A stretch of DNA of 64,000 bases from an uncultured Allomuricauda sp. (lineage in GTDB: Bacteria; Bacteroidota; Bacteroidia; Flavobacteriales; Flavobacteriaceae), in assembly GCF_947495325.1 (NCBI RefSeq), contig NZ_CANLYK010000001.1:806001-870000 (forward strand). Direction: 5' to 3'. The notes beneath the pieces were generated by a model. The model was not told the DNA's origin. It was given only the letters and a program-made list of their open reading frames with translations, and did no database searches. The translations under genes and the position numbers were made by a program. Position 1 is the stretch's first letter, and each line of letters opens with the position of its first letter. Below, one piece after another: positions 33,710-42,197 of the stretch.

Positions 33710-36463
33710 TTAATTAATAATTCGGTACCCACTATCCCTAACTTCCCCTGCCTTCCCTAGGGTATTGAATTTCCAACTAAAACCCAGCATAAAATATCGT
33801 TGTAAAACATTACTTTGTCTATCTTCAATAAAATATTCATTCGTAATTCTTCGAACATTCGTGTTTTGATTGAGTAGATCATAGGCCTTTAGGGTCAGCG
33901 TTGCTCTATCTTTCATAAAAGAATAGGCCAATGTAGAGTTCCAAAACCAAGCGCTTTTTTCAAAGCCATCTGCTACATCTGGGTTATAGTTATATGTTAT
34001 CTCATTGCGCCACTCAACATTTTTAGGAACAAAAGTAGCTGTCCTTAAAAACAGTAAGTGATTTGAAAAATTCTGATCATCAAAATCATCAATGTCAAAA
34101 TTACTTTGAGTTAGGGATATCCTATAATTTATCCCCAGTTCAGTAATGTCTTTCCATACAAATCTGGTACCCAAACTTGGTGACAATGTTTTTGACAAAC
34201 TAGCATATTGTATATCGCCATTAAAATTTATAACTCTTCTAAGTTCAGGGTTGAAACCAAAATTAAACTGGATTGTTTTCAAGGTATCCATTTTTATTTT
34301 TTTGTTATAACCCATATACATGTTTACTCTATAACCACCATTTACATTGGCATAAGTAGTTTCCCGGGTTAGGTTTTCGTTTATTGTACGTTTCACCGTA
34401 ATACCGTTGTTCTGTATCTGTGCATTAACATATGTGTACAAGTCTCTACCTTTTTGAAAATTATTTGCATTATAATACATGTGAAAATCATGGTAGTTGG
34501 AAGGTTTTAAACTTGGGTTACCAACAACAATCTCCAGTGGATTTGTAATGTCTATAAAGGTTTGCAATTGGTTTAATTGGGGAGGATTGTTTCTTAAATT
34601 ATAACCAGCTCCCAAAGATGATTTAGGACTTCTATAATTTAATCTATAGGCCACTGTAACTGCATTAAAATTGCGGCTTAGGTTAAAACTAGGTCTTAGA
34701 AAATCATTGTTCTCCAATGTTCTAAAAATCAAATCCATACCTAAAGAGGATGACCATTTATCTTTTTTATATTGTAAGCTTACGCCTGGTGTACTGGTTA
34801 TGTTTTTATACTCAAAATCCGAACTTAGGTCTACATTGATGTCCGTATCGTATTCTTGCGTTACTTCATTAAAATCAAATGAGTTTTTTAAATTTTCCTG
34901 TATATTGTTCCTGTAGCCGTATTTGAGATCCATTGACAGTTCTTTTCCTTTGATTGGCAACCTGTACGACATTCCAGCAATAAATGTATCATCATTCTTC
35001 TCTTCCATCCCTAATTGATTTCTTGTAATATTTTCTGGGTCGTCCCCGTACACATCAACTTGAGAATTAAATATATCTTCAATATCTGTTTTAGTGTTTC
35101 TGTTAAAAATATCAAGTTTTAAAAAAGAGCCTTTATTTCCAAAGCGCTTTGTAAAATTCACATTGTTTGAAAAGAACTTTTCTCTCCTTTCGGTGAACGC
35201 ACCGCTAATGGATTCATTGATCAATAATTGATCCTCATCAAAAGATTCTTCAGCATTGTTGGAAGTGTTTGTGCTCATTGCGTATCTAAACTTAGGCTCT
35301 ACGATGATTTGTAAGGTAGAGTCTACTTTTATTTGCAATTTGGTTTCTGTACTATGCTCTTCAATATTTGAATTGGTATTGGAACTGGAATTGGTGAAAA
35401 ATCTGTTATCTGGCAGTATATTTTCACGTTCTGATATTCTAATGTTATCTAAATCCACATTGGAAGCAAAATAGTTTGTGGAAATAACTACTTTTTCTCC
35501 TAAATCATCAGCATAATTTAGCCCGGTATTTCTTGAAGTCGATACGCCATCACCTTTGTCGTAGAATAGTTGTCTATTAATATTGTAGGATCCCCCAAAC
35601 ATTTTTCTGATCTCCCCAAAACTAAAACCTGGTGAATTAATGTTATTGCCCCCGCCTAAAACACTAAACTGCAAATCATCATTGAACGTATTGAACATCC
35701 CTGCAAATTCATAGCGCTTGTCGGTCCCAACACCAGCTGCAAAACGTCCAAAAATACCTTTGTTATTTTCTTTTTTTATAACCAGATTCACGGTTTTATT
35801 TGTTCTATCACCTTCCTCTCCCGTAAAGGCCTCCGAATCTGTTTTGGTATCGGACACTTGTATTTTCTCTACAATTTCTTTGCTTAAATTTCTTGTGGCA
35901 ATAGTGGGGTCATCTCCAAAAAACGGTTTTCCATTCACCAGTATTTTATTCATTTCTTTACCGTTTACTTTTATTTTTCCATCTGCATCCACTTCAAAAC
36001 CGGGGAGTTCTTTTAATAAATCCTCAATATTTGCATCTTTTTTTGCCTTAAAAGATTTTACGTTAAACTCAATAGTATCTTTTTTTATGGTTATGGGTGC
36101 ACTGGACTTTACAACTACCTCATCCAATACATTTGTATTGATCATAAGCGAAATTTCGCCTGCATTTATTATAGATTGATTTATTTGTATTCGCCTATAA
36201 TACGTTTGATACCCTATATGCGATACATAGAGGTCGGCCTCTGCAACATTACCATTGTTTTCCAGCAGAAACTTTCCCTGCTGATCAGAAACGGTGTACG
36301 TAATCAATGAACTGTCTTTTACTTGCTGAAGATATACGGTTGCAGATTCTATGGGTTGTTTATCAACCTCTGAGATCAAGGTTCCGGAAATTTCAAAAGA
36401 TTTGGATTGGGAAAAAGAAAAATTAATAAAGCATACTACTACTATTGTAAAAAATACACGCAT
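33710..36463 (-). CDS. Outer-membrane TonB-dependent-type beta-barrel with carboxypeptidase-regulatory domain
   Basis: A 917-residue protein. After a signal peptide (MRVFFTIVVVCFINFSFSQ) comes a carboxypeptidase D regulatory-like beta-sandwich (about 22-110). A plug domain follows (about 115-220, with VVKSSAPITIKKDTIEFNV, ELPGFEVDADGKIKVNGK and NKILVNGKPFFGDDP). A long 22-strand-type barrel of the outer-membrane beta-barrel family runs to about 917. No SusD partner is nearby, so this is an orphan transporter or receptor; the substrate is unknown. It lies 3' of an RHH gene and the LytTR/LytS pair, which may control it. Confidence 0.88.
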   Translation of the reverse strand: MRVFFTIVVVCFINFSFSQSKSFEISGTLISEVDKQPIESATVYLQQVKDSSLITYTVSDQQGKFLLENNGNVAEADLYVSHIGYQTYYRRIQINQSIINAGEISLMINTNVLDEVVVKSSAPITIKKDTIEFNVKSFKAKKDANIEDLLKELPGFEVDADGKIKVNGKEMNKILVNGKPFFGDDPTIATRNLSKEIVEKIQVSDTKTDSEAFTGEEGDRTNKTVNLVIKKENNKGIFGRFAAGVGTDKRYEFAGMFNTFNDDLQFSVLGGGNNINSPGFSFGEIRKMFGGSYNINRQLFYDKGDGVSTSRNTGLNYADDLGEKVVISTNYFASNVDLDNIRISERENILPDNRFFTNSSSNTNSNIEEHSTETKLQIKVDSTLQIIVEPKFRYAMSTNTSNNAEESFDEDQLLINESISGAFTERREKFFSNNVNFTKRFGNKGSFLKLDIFNRNTKTDIEDIFNSQVDVYGDDPENITRNQLGMEEKNDDTFIAGMSYRLPIKGKELSMDLKYGYRNNIQENLKNSFDFNEVTQEYDTDINVDLSSDFEYKNITSTPGVSLQYKKDKWSSSLGMDLIFRTLENNDFLRPSFNLSRNFNAVTVAYRLNYRSPKSSLGAGYNLRNNPPQLNQLQTFIDITNPLEIVVGNPSLKPSNYHDFHMYYNANNFQKGRDLYTYVNAQIQNNGITVKRTINENLTRETTYANVNGGYRVNMYMGYNKKIKMDTLKTIQFNFGFNPELRRVINFNGDIQYASLSKTLSPSLGTRFVWKDITELGINYRISLTQSNFDIDDFDDQNFSNHLLFLRTATFVPKNVEWRNEITYNYNPDVADGFEKSAWFWNSTLAYSFMKDRATLTLKAYDLLNQNTNVRRITNEYFIEDRQSNVLQRYFMLGFSWKFNTLGKAGEVRDSGYRIIN

Positions 36464-36659
36464 GATTGATGGTTCGTCTTTTGGTTAATTTATGCCGGAC
36501 AAACCTAATATTTGAGATGAACTTAGTAAGTCAGCAATTAGCTATCAATACGATTTACTTAGCAATCTATCTTATTCGATTAGAATTCATTTTGGGGTGA
36601 TTTGTACAATGATCTTGGTTTTGTGCTCAATTCAATCCTAAACCCAACACATTAAACAT
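36464..36659. other. Promoter region of the TonB-type receptor gene
   Basis: Intergenic 196 bases. Imperfect direct repeats AGCAAT (36533-36538, 36561-36566) each followed by CGATT (36551-36555, 36576-36580) are spaced about 28 bases and could be a regulator site. No other feature is evident. Confidence 0.3.
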
Positions 36660-36812
36660 TTATATTTGAAGCTTTGATTTTTTTAAGCCTATGAGCATAA
36701 GTGTTTCAGCCATGTTACTAAATGTTCTGTTCTCTTTTTCCGATAGTGTTTCAATATCCTTGACCAATTGTTTTTTAAGGGAAATAGTTTTTGCGATTGT
36801 TGTTTTTTCCAT
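36660..36812 (-). CDS. Ribbon-helix-helix (CopG/Arc-like) small protein
   Basis: A 50-residue protein MEKTTIAKTISLKKQLVKDI..., with a short beta-strand (TIAKTISL) followed by two helices joined by a turn (EKENRTFSNMAETLMLIGLKK). This is the ribbon-helix-helix pattern of CopG, MetJ and Arc repressors, which bind DNA as dimers. It stands alone, without a toxin gene adjoining. A TGTATACA palindrome lies at 36870-36877, about 58 bases upstream of its start. It may regulate the receptor gene downstream or itself. Confidence 0.75.
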   Translation of the reverse strand: MEKTTIAKTISLKKQLVKDIETLSEKENRTFSNMAETLMLIGLKKSKLQI

Positions 36813-36869
36813 GATGTAAGATTTTTTGTTTAACTACTGCATTCTGTTCAATATTTAACCTACATATAG

Positions 36870-36877
36870 TGTATACA
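36870..36877. promoter_or_regulatory. TGTATACA palindrome upstream of the RHH gene
   Basis: Eight-base perfect palindrome in AT-rich DNA, followed by AAAG. The same core occurs at 55050-55057 upstream of the secreted protein gene. Confidence 0.25.
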
Positions 36878-37068
36878 AAGTTTTGATCCAAACAGAGTGC
36901 AAGAGTTTAGTGAGTAGGCCTCGATTTTGCAAAAAAGAATCTTTGTATTACTAGATTATTGATTGATGAAATAACTGAGTACTAAATATATTGGATGTCA
37001 ATTACATTTAAGAACACGTATTAGTCTTGAACTACATTTATTTAGTATTCCGCCTATTTGGTCTAGAA

Positions 37069-37821
37069 TTATTTTATGGAGGAGAGCATATTCAAGGTCT
37101 GTTCCTTTTTTAGTTTAGAAACACTTATGGTGCTACCATCTTTCATTAAGATATAACCACCATCTTTTTTAACAAATGACTTAACATGAATGCTATTGAT
37201 TAAATGGGATTGATGTGTTCTAATAAATTGATACGGGGAAAGTAAATCGTCCCACTCCTTTAATGTTCGGGACACTAAAACAGAACTACCGTTGGTAAGA
37301 TAAAACATGGTGTAATTGTTTTCACTTTTACATCTAATAATATCCACTATAGAAACAAAAAAAAGTTCCTCTGCGGTTGGAAGGGCTATTTTTTTAGGTT
37401 GATTAGAATTTTTCAGATTTTGCACCAAAACTTTTAATTTTTGGTTTTCCTTTTTTTCTGAAACTACTTGGGACACCCTAGATACTGCTTCCTGTAGCTC
37501 TGTTATTGCCACAGGCTTCATTAAATAATCCAAAGCACAAGACTTTATAGCTTGTAGTACATACTGATTGTATGCGGTTACAAAAATGACTTCAAAATTT
37601 ACATCTTCCACGGATTCCAACATTTCAAAACCATTCATTTTAGGCATTTCAATGTCCAGAAAAACCAAATCCGGTTGTTGTTTTGCTATAAGGCTTATTG
37701 CCTGTTGGGCCGAAGTGGCTACTCCGACAACTTCCACACATGAGCAGTTTTTTTCCAATAACCTATTTAGGTTTTCTAAATTATGCTCTTCATCGTCCAC
37801 TAAAATGCTTCTAATTGTCAT
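37069..37821 (-). CDS. LytTR response regulator
   Basis: A protein of 250 residues from ATG 37821 (MTIRSILVDDEEHN); an ATG at 37851 overlapping the kinase stop (TGATG) adds ten residues. The receiver (about 1-120) has VDDEE, LVFLDIEMPKMNGFEM with the phosphoacceptor Asp, VTAYN and the Lys of LMKPV. The LytTR DNA-binding domain (about 150-248) has SENNYTMFYLTNGSSVLVSRTLKEWDDL (a typical region, abbreviated) and PYQFIRTHQSHLINSIHV. It pairs with the LytS-type kinase encoded just upstream. Likely targets are the divergent and downstream receptor genes. Confidence 0.93.
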   Translation of the reverse strand: MTIRSILVDDEEHNLENLNRLLEKNCSCVEVVGVATSAQQAISLIAKQQPDLVFLDIEMPKMNGFEMLESVEDVNFEVIFVTAYNQYVLQAIKSCALDYLMKPVAITELQEAVSRVSQVVSEKKENQKLKVLVQNLKNSNQPKKIALPTAEELFFVSIVDIIRCKSENNYTMFYLTNGSSVLVSRTLKEWDDLLSPYQFIRTHQSHLINSIHVKSFVKKDGGYILMKDGSTISVSKLKKEQTLNMLSSIK

Positions 37822-37850
37822 TTTTCTTTTCAAACTAAAAAATTGGTCCA

Positions 37851-39200
37851 TCAATACCGTAAGGGCATTAAAATTTCAACAAGAGTTCCTGTATCTTCTT
37901 TATTTTGCCTAGATATGTTGGTTATATTGATTTTTGCATCGGTTTTATAGCTCTCATTGATTAAATCAATTCGGTCTTGGGCTAGTTTTAATCCATACTT
38001 CTTTCTTTTTACGCCCATATTGGTTTTGGGTTGCGAAGTATCAATGCCTACTCCATTGTCCTTAATGAGACAAGTTAATTTTTCGTCCACAATTTTGAAT
38101 TCAACACTCAGTTTTTTATCGCCTTCTTTTTCCTTAAGACCATGAATAATGGCATTTTCCACAAAAGGTTGAATCAACATTGCTGGAATTTCAATTTGAT
38201 GTATATCCAAATCTGGGGATATTTCGATTTCGTAGTCAAAGGATAGGCGTAATTTTTCCAGCTCCAAATACTTCCTGATAGAATCAATTTCTTCATGCAA
38301 AAGAACAAGACCTTTTTCCGATTTATCCAATGTTAAACGCATTAGTTGGGAAAACTCAGTCAAATAATGATTTGCCTTATCACTATCCCCTCTGTTTATA
38401 AGGTTTTGAATTGCGCTTAACGCATTGAACAAAAAATGAGGGTTCATTTGGGAACGGATACTTTTAAGCTGCATTTCCATAAATTTTCGCTTAGCAGCTT
38501 CCTTCTTTGCAGTAATTGCCATTTTCCATCTAAAAAGAAAATAACTTACTATAAGGAAGAGGACTATACCAAGAGAAATAAGACTGGTACTGTGTTTCTT
38601 AAAAAAGGATTCTTTCTTTAAGGCGTCGATCATTAAAAAACCCATACTCAAAAAATGACCCTCATCATTAATAAAGTTATGTGAATAATAGTATTCTCCT
38701 TCCTTATATAAAATAAGGGAATAGTTTATTCCATTGGCTGAAATACCATAAACCAACCTGTACGGTTCGCCCAAATAAACCACTGAATCATCCAATACAC
38801 TTATTCTGTCCTCAGAGCCATACCAATTTCCCTGAAGTATTTCAGGTATTTTTTTAAGACCGTTGGCCTTTACTTTAGTTAGGCCACTTATCGCATAGCC
38901 CTCATCCAAATTAATTTTGGCTGTATCAATTATTGAAAGACTAAAATATTTTATGTTGTCATTATTTACTCCTATAACATTTAAAACTTCTTTTTCTTTT
39001 ACAATATCATTGTAATAGAACAGCTCATTTTTGACAACGATATAGTCTCTTGCTATGATTAGTACAACTTCCTTTTGAGCATCTACCCAACTTCCTAAAA
39101 TTGATTCATCAAGCTCGGATGGTAGTATACTCACTCCCTGTCCGGATGATAGTATTGGAACCAGCAATACCAATATTAGGAATGTCTTTTTCAGTTTCAA
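37851..39200 (-). CDS. LytS/YehU-type sensor histidine kinase with a duplicated extracytoplasmic domain
   Basis: A 449-residue kinase. A signal peptide (to about 21) is followed by a periplasmic sensor (about 25-200) made of two similar beta units. The first is GSWVDAQKEVVLIIARDYIV and on; the second is GNWYGSEDRISVLDDSVVYL with SLILYKEGEYYY. One helix (about 205-226) and a His_kinase catalytic region follow: H-box QMNPHFLFNALSAIQ, N-box PFVENAIIHGL and DNGVGI. The neighbour upstream encodes a secreted protein with the same two-unit domain. The gene overlaps the response regulator start. Confidence 0.9.
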   Translation of the reverse strand: MKLKKTFLILVLLVPILSSGQGVSILPSELDESILGSWVDAQKEVVLIIARDYIVVKNELFYYNDIVKEKEVLNVIGVNNDNIKYFSLSIIDTAKINLDEGYAISGLTKVKANGLKKIPEILQGNWYGSEDRISVLDDSVVYLGEPYRLVYGISANGINYSLILYKEGEYYYSHNFINDEGHFLSMGFLMIDALKKESFFKKHSTSLISLGIVLFLIVSYFLFRWKMAITAKKEAAKRKFMEMQLKSIRSQMNPHFLFNALSAIQNLINRGDSDKANHYLTEFSQLMRLTLDKSEKGLVLLHEEIDSIRKYLELEKLRLSFDYEIEISPDLDIHQIEIPAMLIQPFVENAIIHGLKEKEGDKKLSVEFKIVDEKLTCLIKDNGVGIDTSQPKTNMGVKRKKYGLKLAQDRIDLINESYKTDAKINITNISRQNKEDTGTLVEILMPLRY

Positions 39201-39224
39201 ATAAAAATAATCTAGGATTAATTT

Positions 39225-40292
39225 TTAATTTTTTGTGTATCTAGCCCCTGGATAACCTCTAGGAGTCAATATATATTTACCGTTTGTTTTGCGTGCCGTA
39301 TAGAGCTGATAGTTTCCCTCTCTATATAGAACAAACCAGATTACATCTCCAGAATGTGATATTGCAACATGGTCTATGCGGCTTTTTATAACATCATAGA
39401 CGCCCATCGACCCCCTATCATCATTATAAAAGTAGTCGTCCGTAATGGTAATTCTCTTCACTCTTTGCCAATGCAACCATTCACCTTTCATAAACCCCAG
39501 AATAGTATTATTACTGGGTTTTCTTTTTAGGGTACTTAATTTATCTTGCCTTATGGTCATAATATCTCCTTCTATATTCAAGACTTCCAAACTGCCCCTA
39601 TTAGTTTTTATGGTGAAATTGATGTTCCCTGTCCGTTTAATGTTTTGATAGTATTGAACCCTTGAATTTGAGACTACATAATCTGGTGTGGTGATTAAAA
39701 TTAATGTGCCATGTTTATCATACCAATTACCAAAAAAAGCTTTTGGTAAATCTTTTGGAAGCATAGTACGCTCTCCCGTAGAGGCATAGTCGTCATTTTC
39801 AATGTGCTTATTGCCAAAAAACACTCTTTCGCCATTCGCATACATCGGTTCACTGGAGTTTTTAATGAAACCCCTTCCATTTTTGATCAGATCAAGTTTA
39901 TAAATGAACCAATTGCCTTTGGGGTTGGATTCGCCATAGTTTATTTTTTTAACATCCCTCCCTAAAGCGGGGAAATATAATTTATACCTGACTTCACCAG
40001 AATGTGATATTTGGAACCATTCGGATATGTTAACACCTTCAGATTTTTTTATATACAACCTTTCAGTATCCTCCCCTGAATTCTCTATATACGTACGGGC
40101 AGCTATCAAAAATCTACTCCCAATAGGGGCTTTCATGCTAAAGTGCAGAATTGTTTCTGTACCTGTTTGCTCTACCTTGGTAACTTTTCCAGGAAAATTA
40201 GTGCTTATATAGTCAGGGTTATAAGTGACTTTTTGAGCAATACTCGTTTTCCAGCAGAGTATAATACATAAAATTAAAAAAGCTCTTTTCAT
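39225..40292 (-). CDS. Secreted protein sharing the kinase's sensor domain
   Basis: A 355-residue protein with a signal peptide ending about residue 20 (WKTSIAQ). The N-terminal half (about 20-170) is a beta-rich unit (TGTETILHFSMKAPIGSRFL, EWFQISHSGEVRYKLYFP). The C-terminal half carries two units that match the sensor of the adjacent kinase. The first is AFFGNWYDKHGTLILITTPDYVV; the second is FMKGEWLHW with ITDDYFYNDD and WFVLYREGNYQLY. It lies 24 bases upstream of the kinase gene on the same strand. I infer a ligand-binding or signalling partner, but the function is unknown. Confidence 0.65.
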   Translation of the reverse strand: MKRAFLILCIILCWKTSIAQKVTYNPDYISTNFPGKVTKVEQTGTETILHFSMKAPIGSRFLIAARTYIENSGEDTERLYIKKSEGVNISEWFQISHSGEVRYKLYFPALGRDVKKINYGESNPKGNWFIYKLDLIKNGRGFIKNSSEPMYANGERVFFGNKHIENDDYASTGERTMLPKDLPKAFFGNWYDKHGTLILITTPDYVVSNSRVQYYQNIKRTGNINFTIKTNRGSLEVLNIEGDIMTIRQDKLSTLKRKPSNNTILGFMKGEWLHWQRVKRITITDDYFYNDDRGSMGVYDVIKSRIDHVAISHSGDVIWFVLYREGNYQLYTARKTNGKYILTPRGYPGARYTKN

Positions 40293-40478
40293 AATTGAGG
40301 AAACTCGTGTCCAAATATACCTTACTCAAAATCCCTTTCAATTACTAAATTAGAATTTGGTATAATATAATGAGTGATTAGGTTTAATTGAGTTATATTC
40401 CTTAAAAATCATAAAAAAAATGATTTTTTTAGAGCAACACAGCTACAGGATATATTTAATGGTATTAAGAACAGATTC

Positions 40479-41366
40479 ATGGTAAAATGTGTACTTAAAA
40501 TAGTTTTGTTTGTTTTTCTAGTTAATCCAATCAAAACATTCTCCCAAACAAAATTGGTAAATGAAAGGTGCTTAACAGATAACTCCTTTGATGATCGATA
40601 TGCTTCCTATTCCCCTTCTGGTGAGAAAATTGTATTTGAATCCAACAGAGATGGAAATTGGGAAATTTATCTAATGGATTCCACCGGAAACAATGTTACC
40701 AGATTAACTTTTAATGAAGCCGATGATAGAAGGCCCACTTGGCATCCGAGTGGAAAAAAGGTATTGTTTGAATCAACCCGAAATGGCGAAAATGAACTCT
40801 ACACGCTGAATTTGAAGAATTTGAAGACCAAACAGATCACAAACTTTGTGAAAGGAGAGCCTCTATTTGGAAATTTTTCTCCAGACGGGAAATTAATTGC
40901 CGTGGGTCTCAAAGAATCAGAAGATATCACCAATATTATTTTACTTGACCGTAAGGGAATAAAGGTAAGCGAATTAACAAATTCCAATAAAAGGAGCAAC
41001 TATCCAAAATGGTCCGAAGATGGAAGTAAGATTGTTTATTTTTCGCGAAAGGAGACAAATAATCAAGATGATGAAATATATAGTTATACTATTACGAATG
41101 GGGCCGGAAAGAGATTGACCCATTGGCCAAAACATAATTTTTGCCCATCATGGTCCAGTGATGGTTCAAAAATTGCTTACGTAACTTCCATGGAGGGTAC
41201 AAGGCCAGAAATTTATGTGATGGATTCCGATGGTAAAAATCAAGTGAGAATTACCACAAATGAAGATGGTGACACATTGCCCAATTGGGCTCCAAATGGC
41301 AATAAATTAATTATCACCGGATATAGAAATGGTAATTTTCAAATTTGTGAATTGGAATTAAAATAA
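40479..41366 (+). CDS. TolB-like secreted beta-propeller (PD40/WD40-like repeats)
   Basis: A 295-residue secreted protein with a signal peptide (MVKCVLKIVLFVFLV...). At least six PD40/DPP-like repeats are visible: FDDRYASYSPSGEKIVFES, DRRPTWHPSGKKVLFES, LFGNFSPDGKLIAVGL, NYPKWSEDGSKIVYFS, NFCPSWSSDGSKIAYVT and LPNWAPNGNKLIITG. The fold is a six-bladed propeller like TolB, but the TolB N-terminal domain is absent. It may be a sensor or a secreted protein-binding scaffold. It is divergent from the secreted kinase partner gene across about 190 bases. Confidence 0.8.
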   Translation: MVKCVLKIVLFVFLVNPIKTFSQTKLVNERCLTDNSFDDRYASYSPSGEKIVFESNRDGNWEIYLMDSTGNNVTRLTFNEADDRRPTWHPSGKKVLFESTRNGENELYTLNLKNLKTKQITNFVKGEPLFGNFSPDGKLIAVGLKESEDITNIILLDRKGIKVSELTNSNKRSNYPKWSEDGSKIVYFSRKETNNQDDEIYSYTITNGAGKRLTHWPKHNFCPSWSSDGSKIAYVTSMEGTRPEIYVMDSDGKNQVRITTNEDGDTLPNWAPNGNKLIITGYRNGNFQICELELK

Positions 41367-41467
41367 GAATGGTCTTCAAAATAACTTTGCAAAGAAACCT
41401 GAAGAGAATACAATAAATCATTCTTTTGTTTCTTTAAGATTGCGATATTAGCAATGCTTTTTACCCT

Positions 41468-42190
41468 ATGAAAGAAACCCGAATCAATAAATATTTAAGC
41501 GAAGTAGGTTATTGCTCGAGACGTGCTGCCGATAAACTTATAGACCAGGGCCGCGTGACCATTAATGGAAAAGTACCGGAGATGGGGACCAAAATAAGTT
41601 CTTTAGATGAGGTTCGCGTTGATGGCGAGCTCATCTCCGAACCCAAGGAAAAACCAGTCTATTTAGCTTTTAACAAACCCATTGGGATTGTTTGTACCAC
41701 GGATACCAGGGTTGAAAAGGACAATATCGTTGATTTTATCAATTACCCCAAGCGCATTTTTCCCATTGGCCGTTTGGACAAGCCCAGCGAAGGGCTCATT
41801 TTTATGACCAATGACGGGGATATCGTAAACAAAATTCTACGAGCCAGAAATCACCATGAAAAGGAATATGTGGTAACCGTAAACAAACCCATTACCCCAA
41901 ATTTCCTAAAGCGAATGCGAAATGGGATTCCAATTCTGGATACCGTGACCCGAAAATGTGAAGTGGAGCAACTGGGACAAAACCAATTTCGAATAGTTTT
42001 AACCCAAGGCCTTAACCGTCAAATCCGTAGAATGTGCGAACATCTTGATTATCGGGTACGGAAATTAAAACGTGTACGGATCATGAATGTCAATCTCGAT
42101 GTTCCCATAGGCAAATGGCGACATCTAACAGAAACCGAATTAAAAGAAATCAATAGGCTGGTTTCCAGTTCTGCCAAAACCCATGACTAG
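41468..42190 (+). CDS. rluF: 23S rRNA pseudouridine synthase, RluF/RsuA family
   Basis: A 240-residue enzyme that isomerises uridine to pseudouridine in rRNA. It has an N-terminal S4 RNA-binding domain (about 5-50, [20 protein letters not shown]) and the catalytic domain. In the catalytic domain [18 protein letters not shown] carries the Asp nucleophile, and [20 protein letters not shown] is the motif III region. The size and the [15 protein letters not shown] segment fit RluF best; RluE is an alternative. It stands alone on the plus strand. Confidence 0.88.
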   Translation: MKETRINKYLSEVGYCSRRAADKLIDQGRVTINGKVPEMGTKISSLDEVRVDGELISEPKEKPVYLAFNKPIGIVCTTDTRVEKDNIVDFINYPKRIFPIGRLDKPSEGLIFMTNDGDIVNKILRARNHHEKEYVVTVNKPITPNFLKRMRNGIPILDTVTRKCEVEQLGQNQFRIVLTQGLNRQIRRMCEHLDYRVRKLKRVRIMNVNLDVPIGKWRHLTETELKEINRLVSSSAKTHD

Positions 42191-42197
42191 ACTTCCC

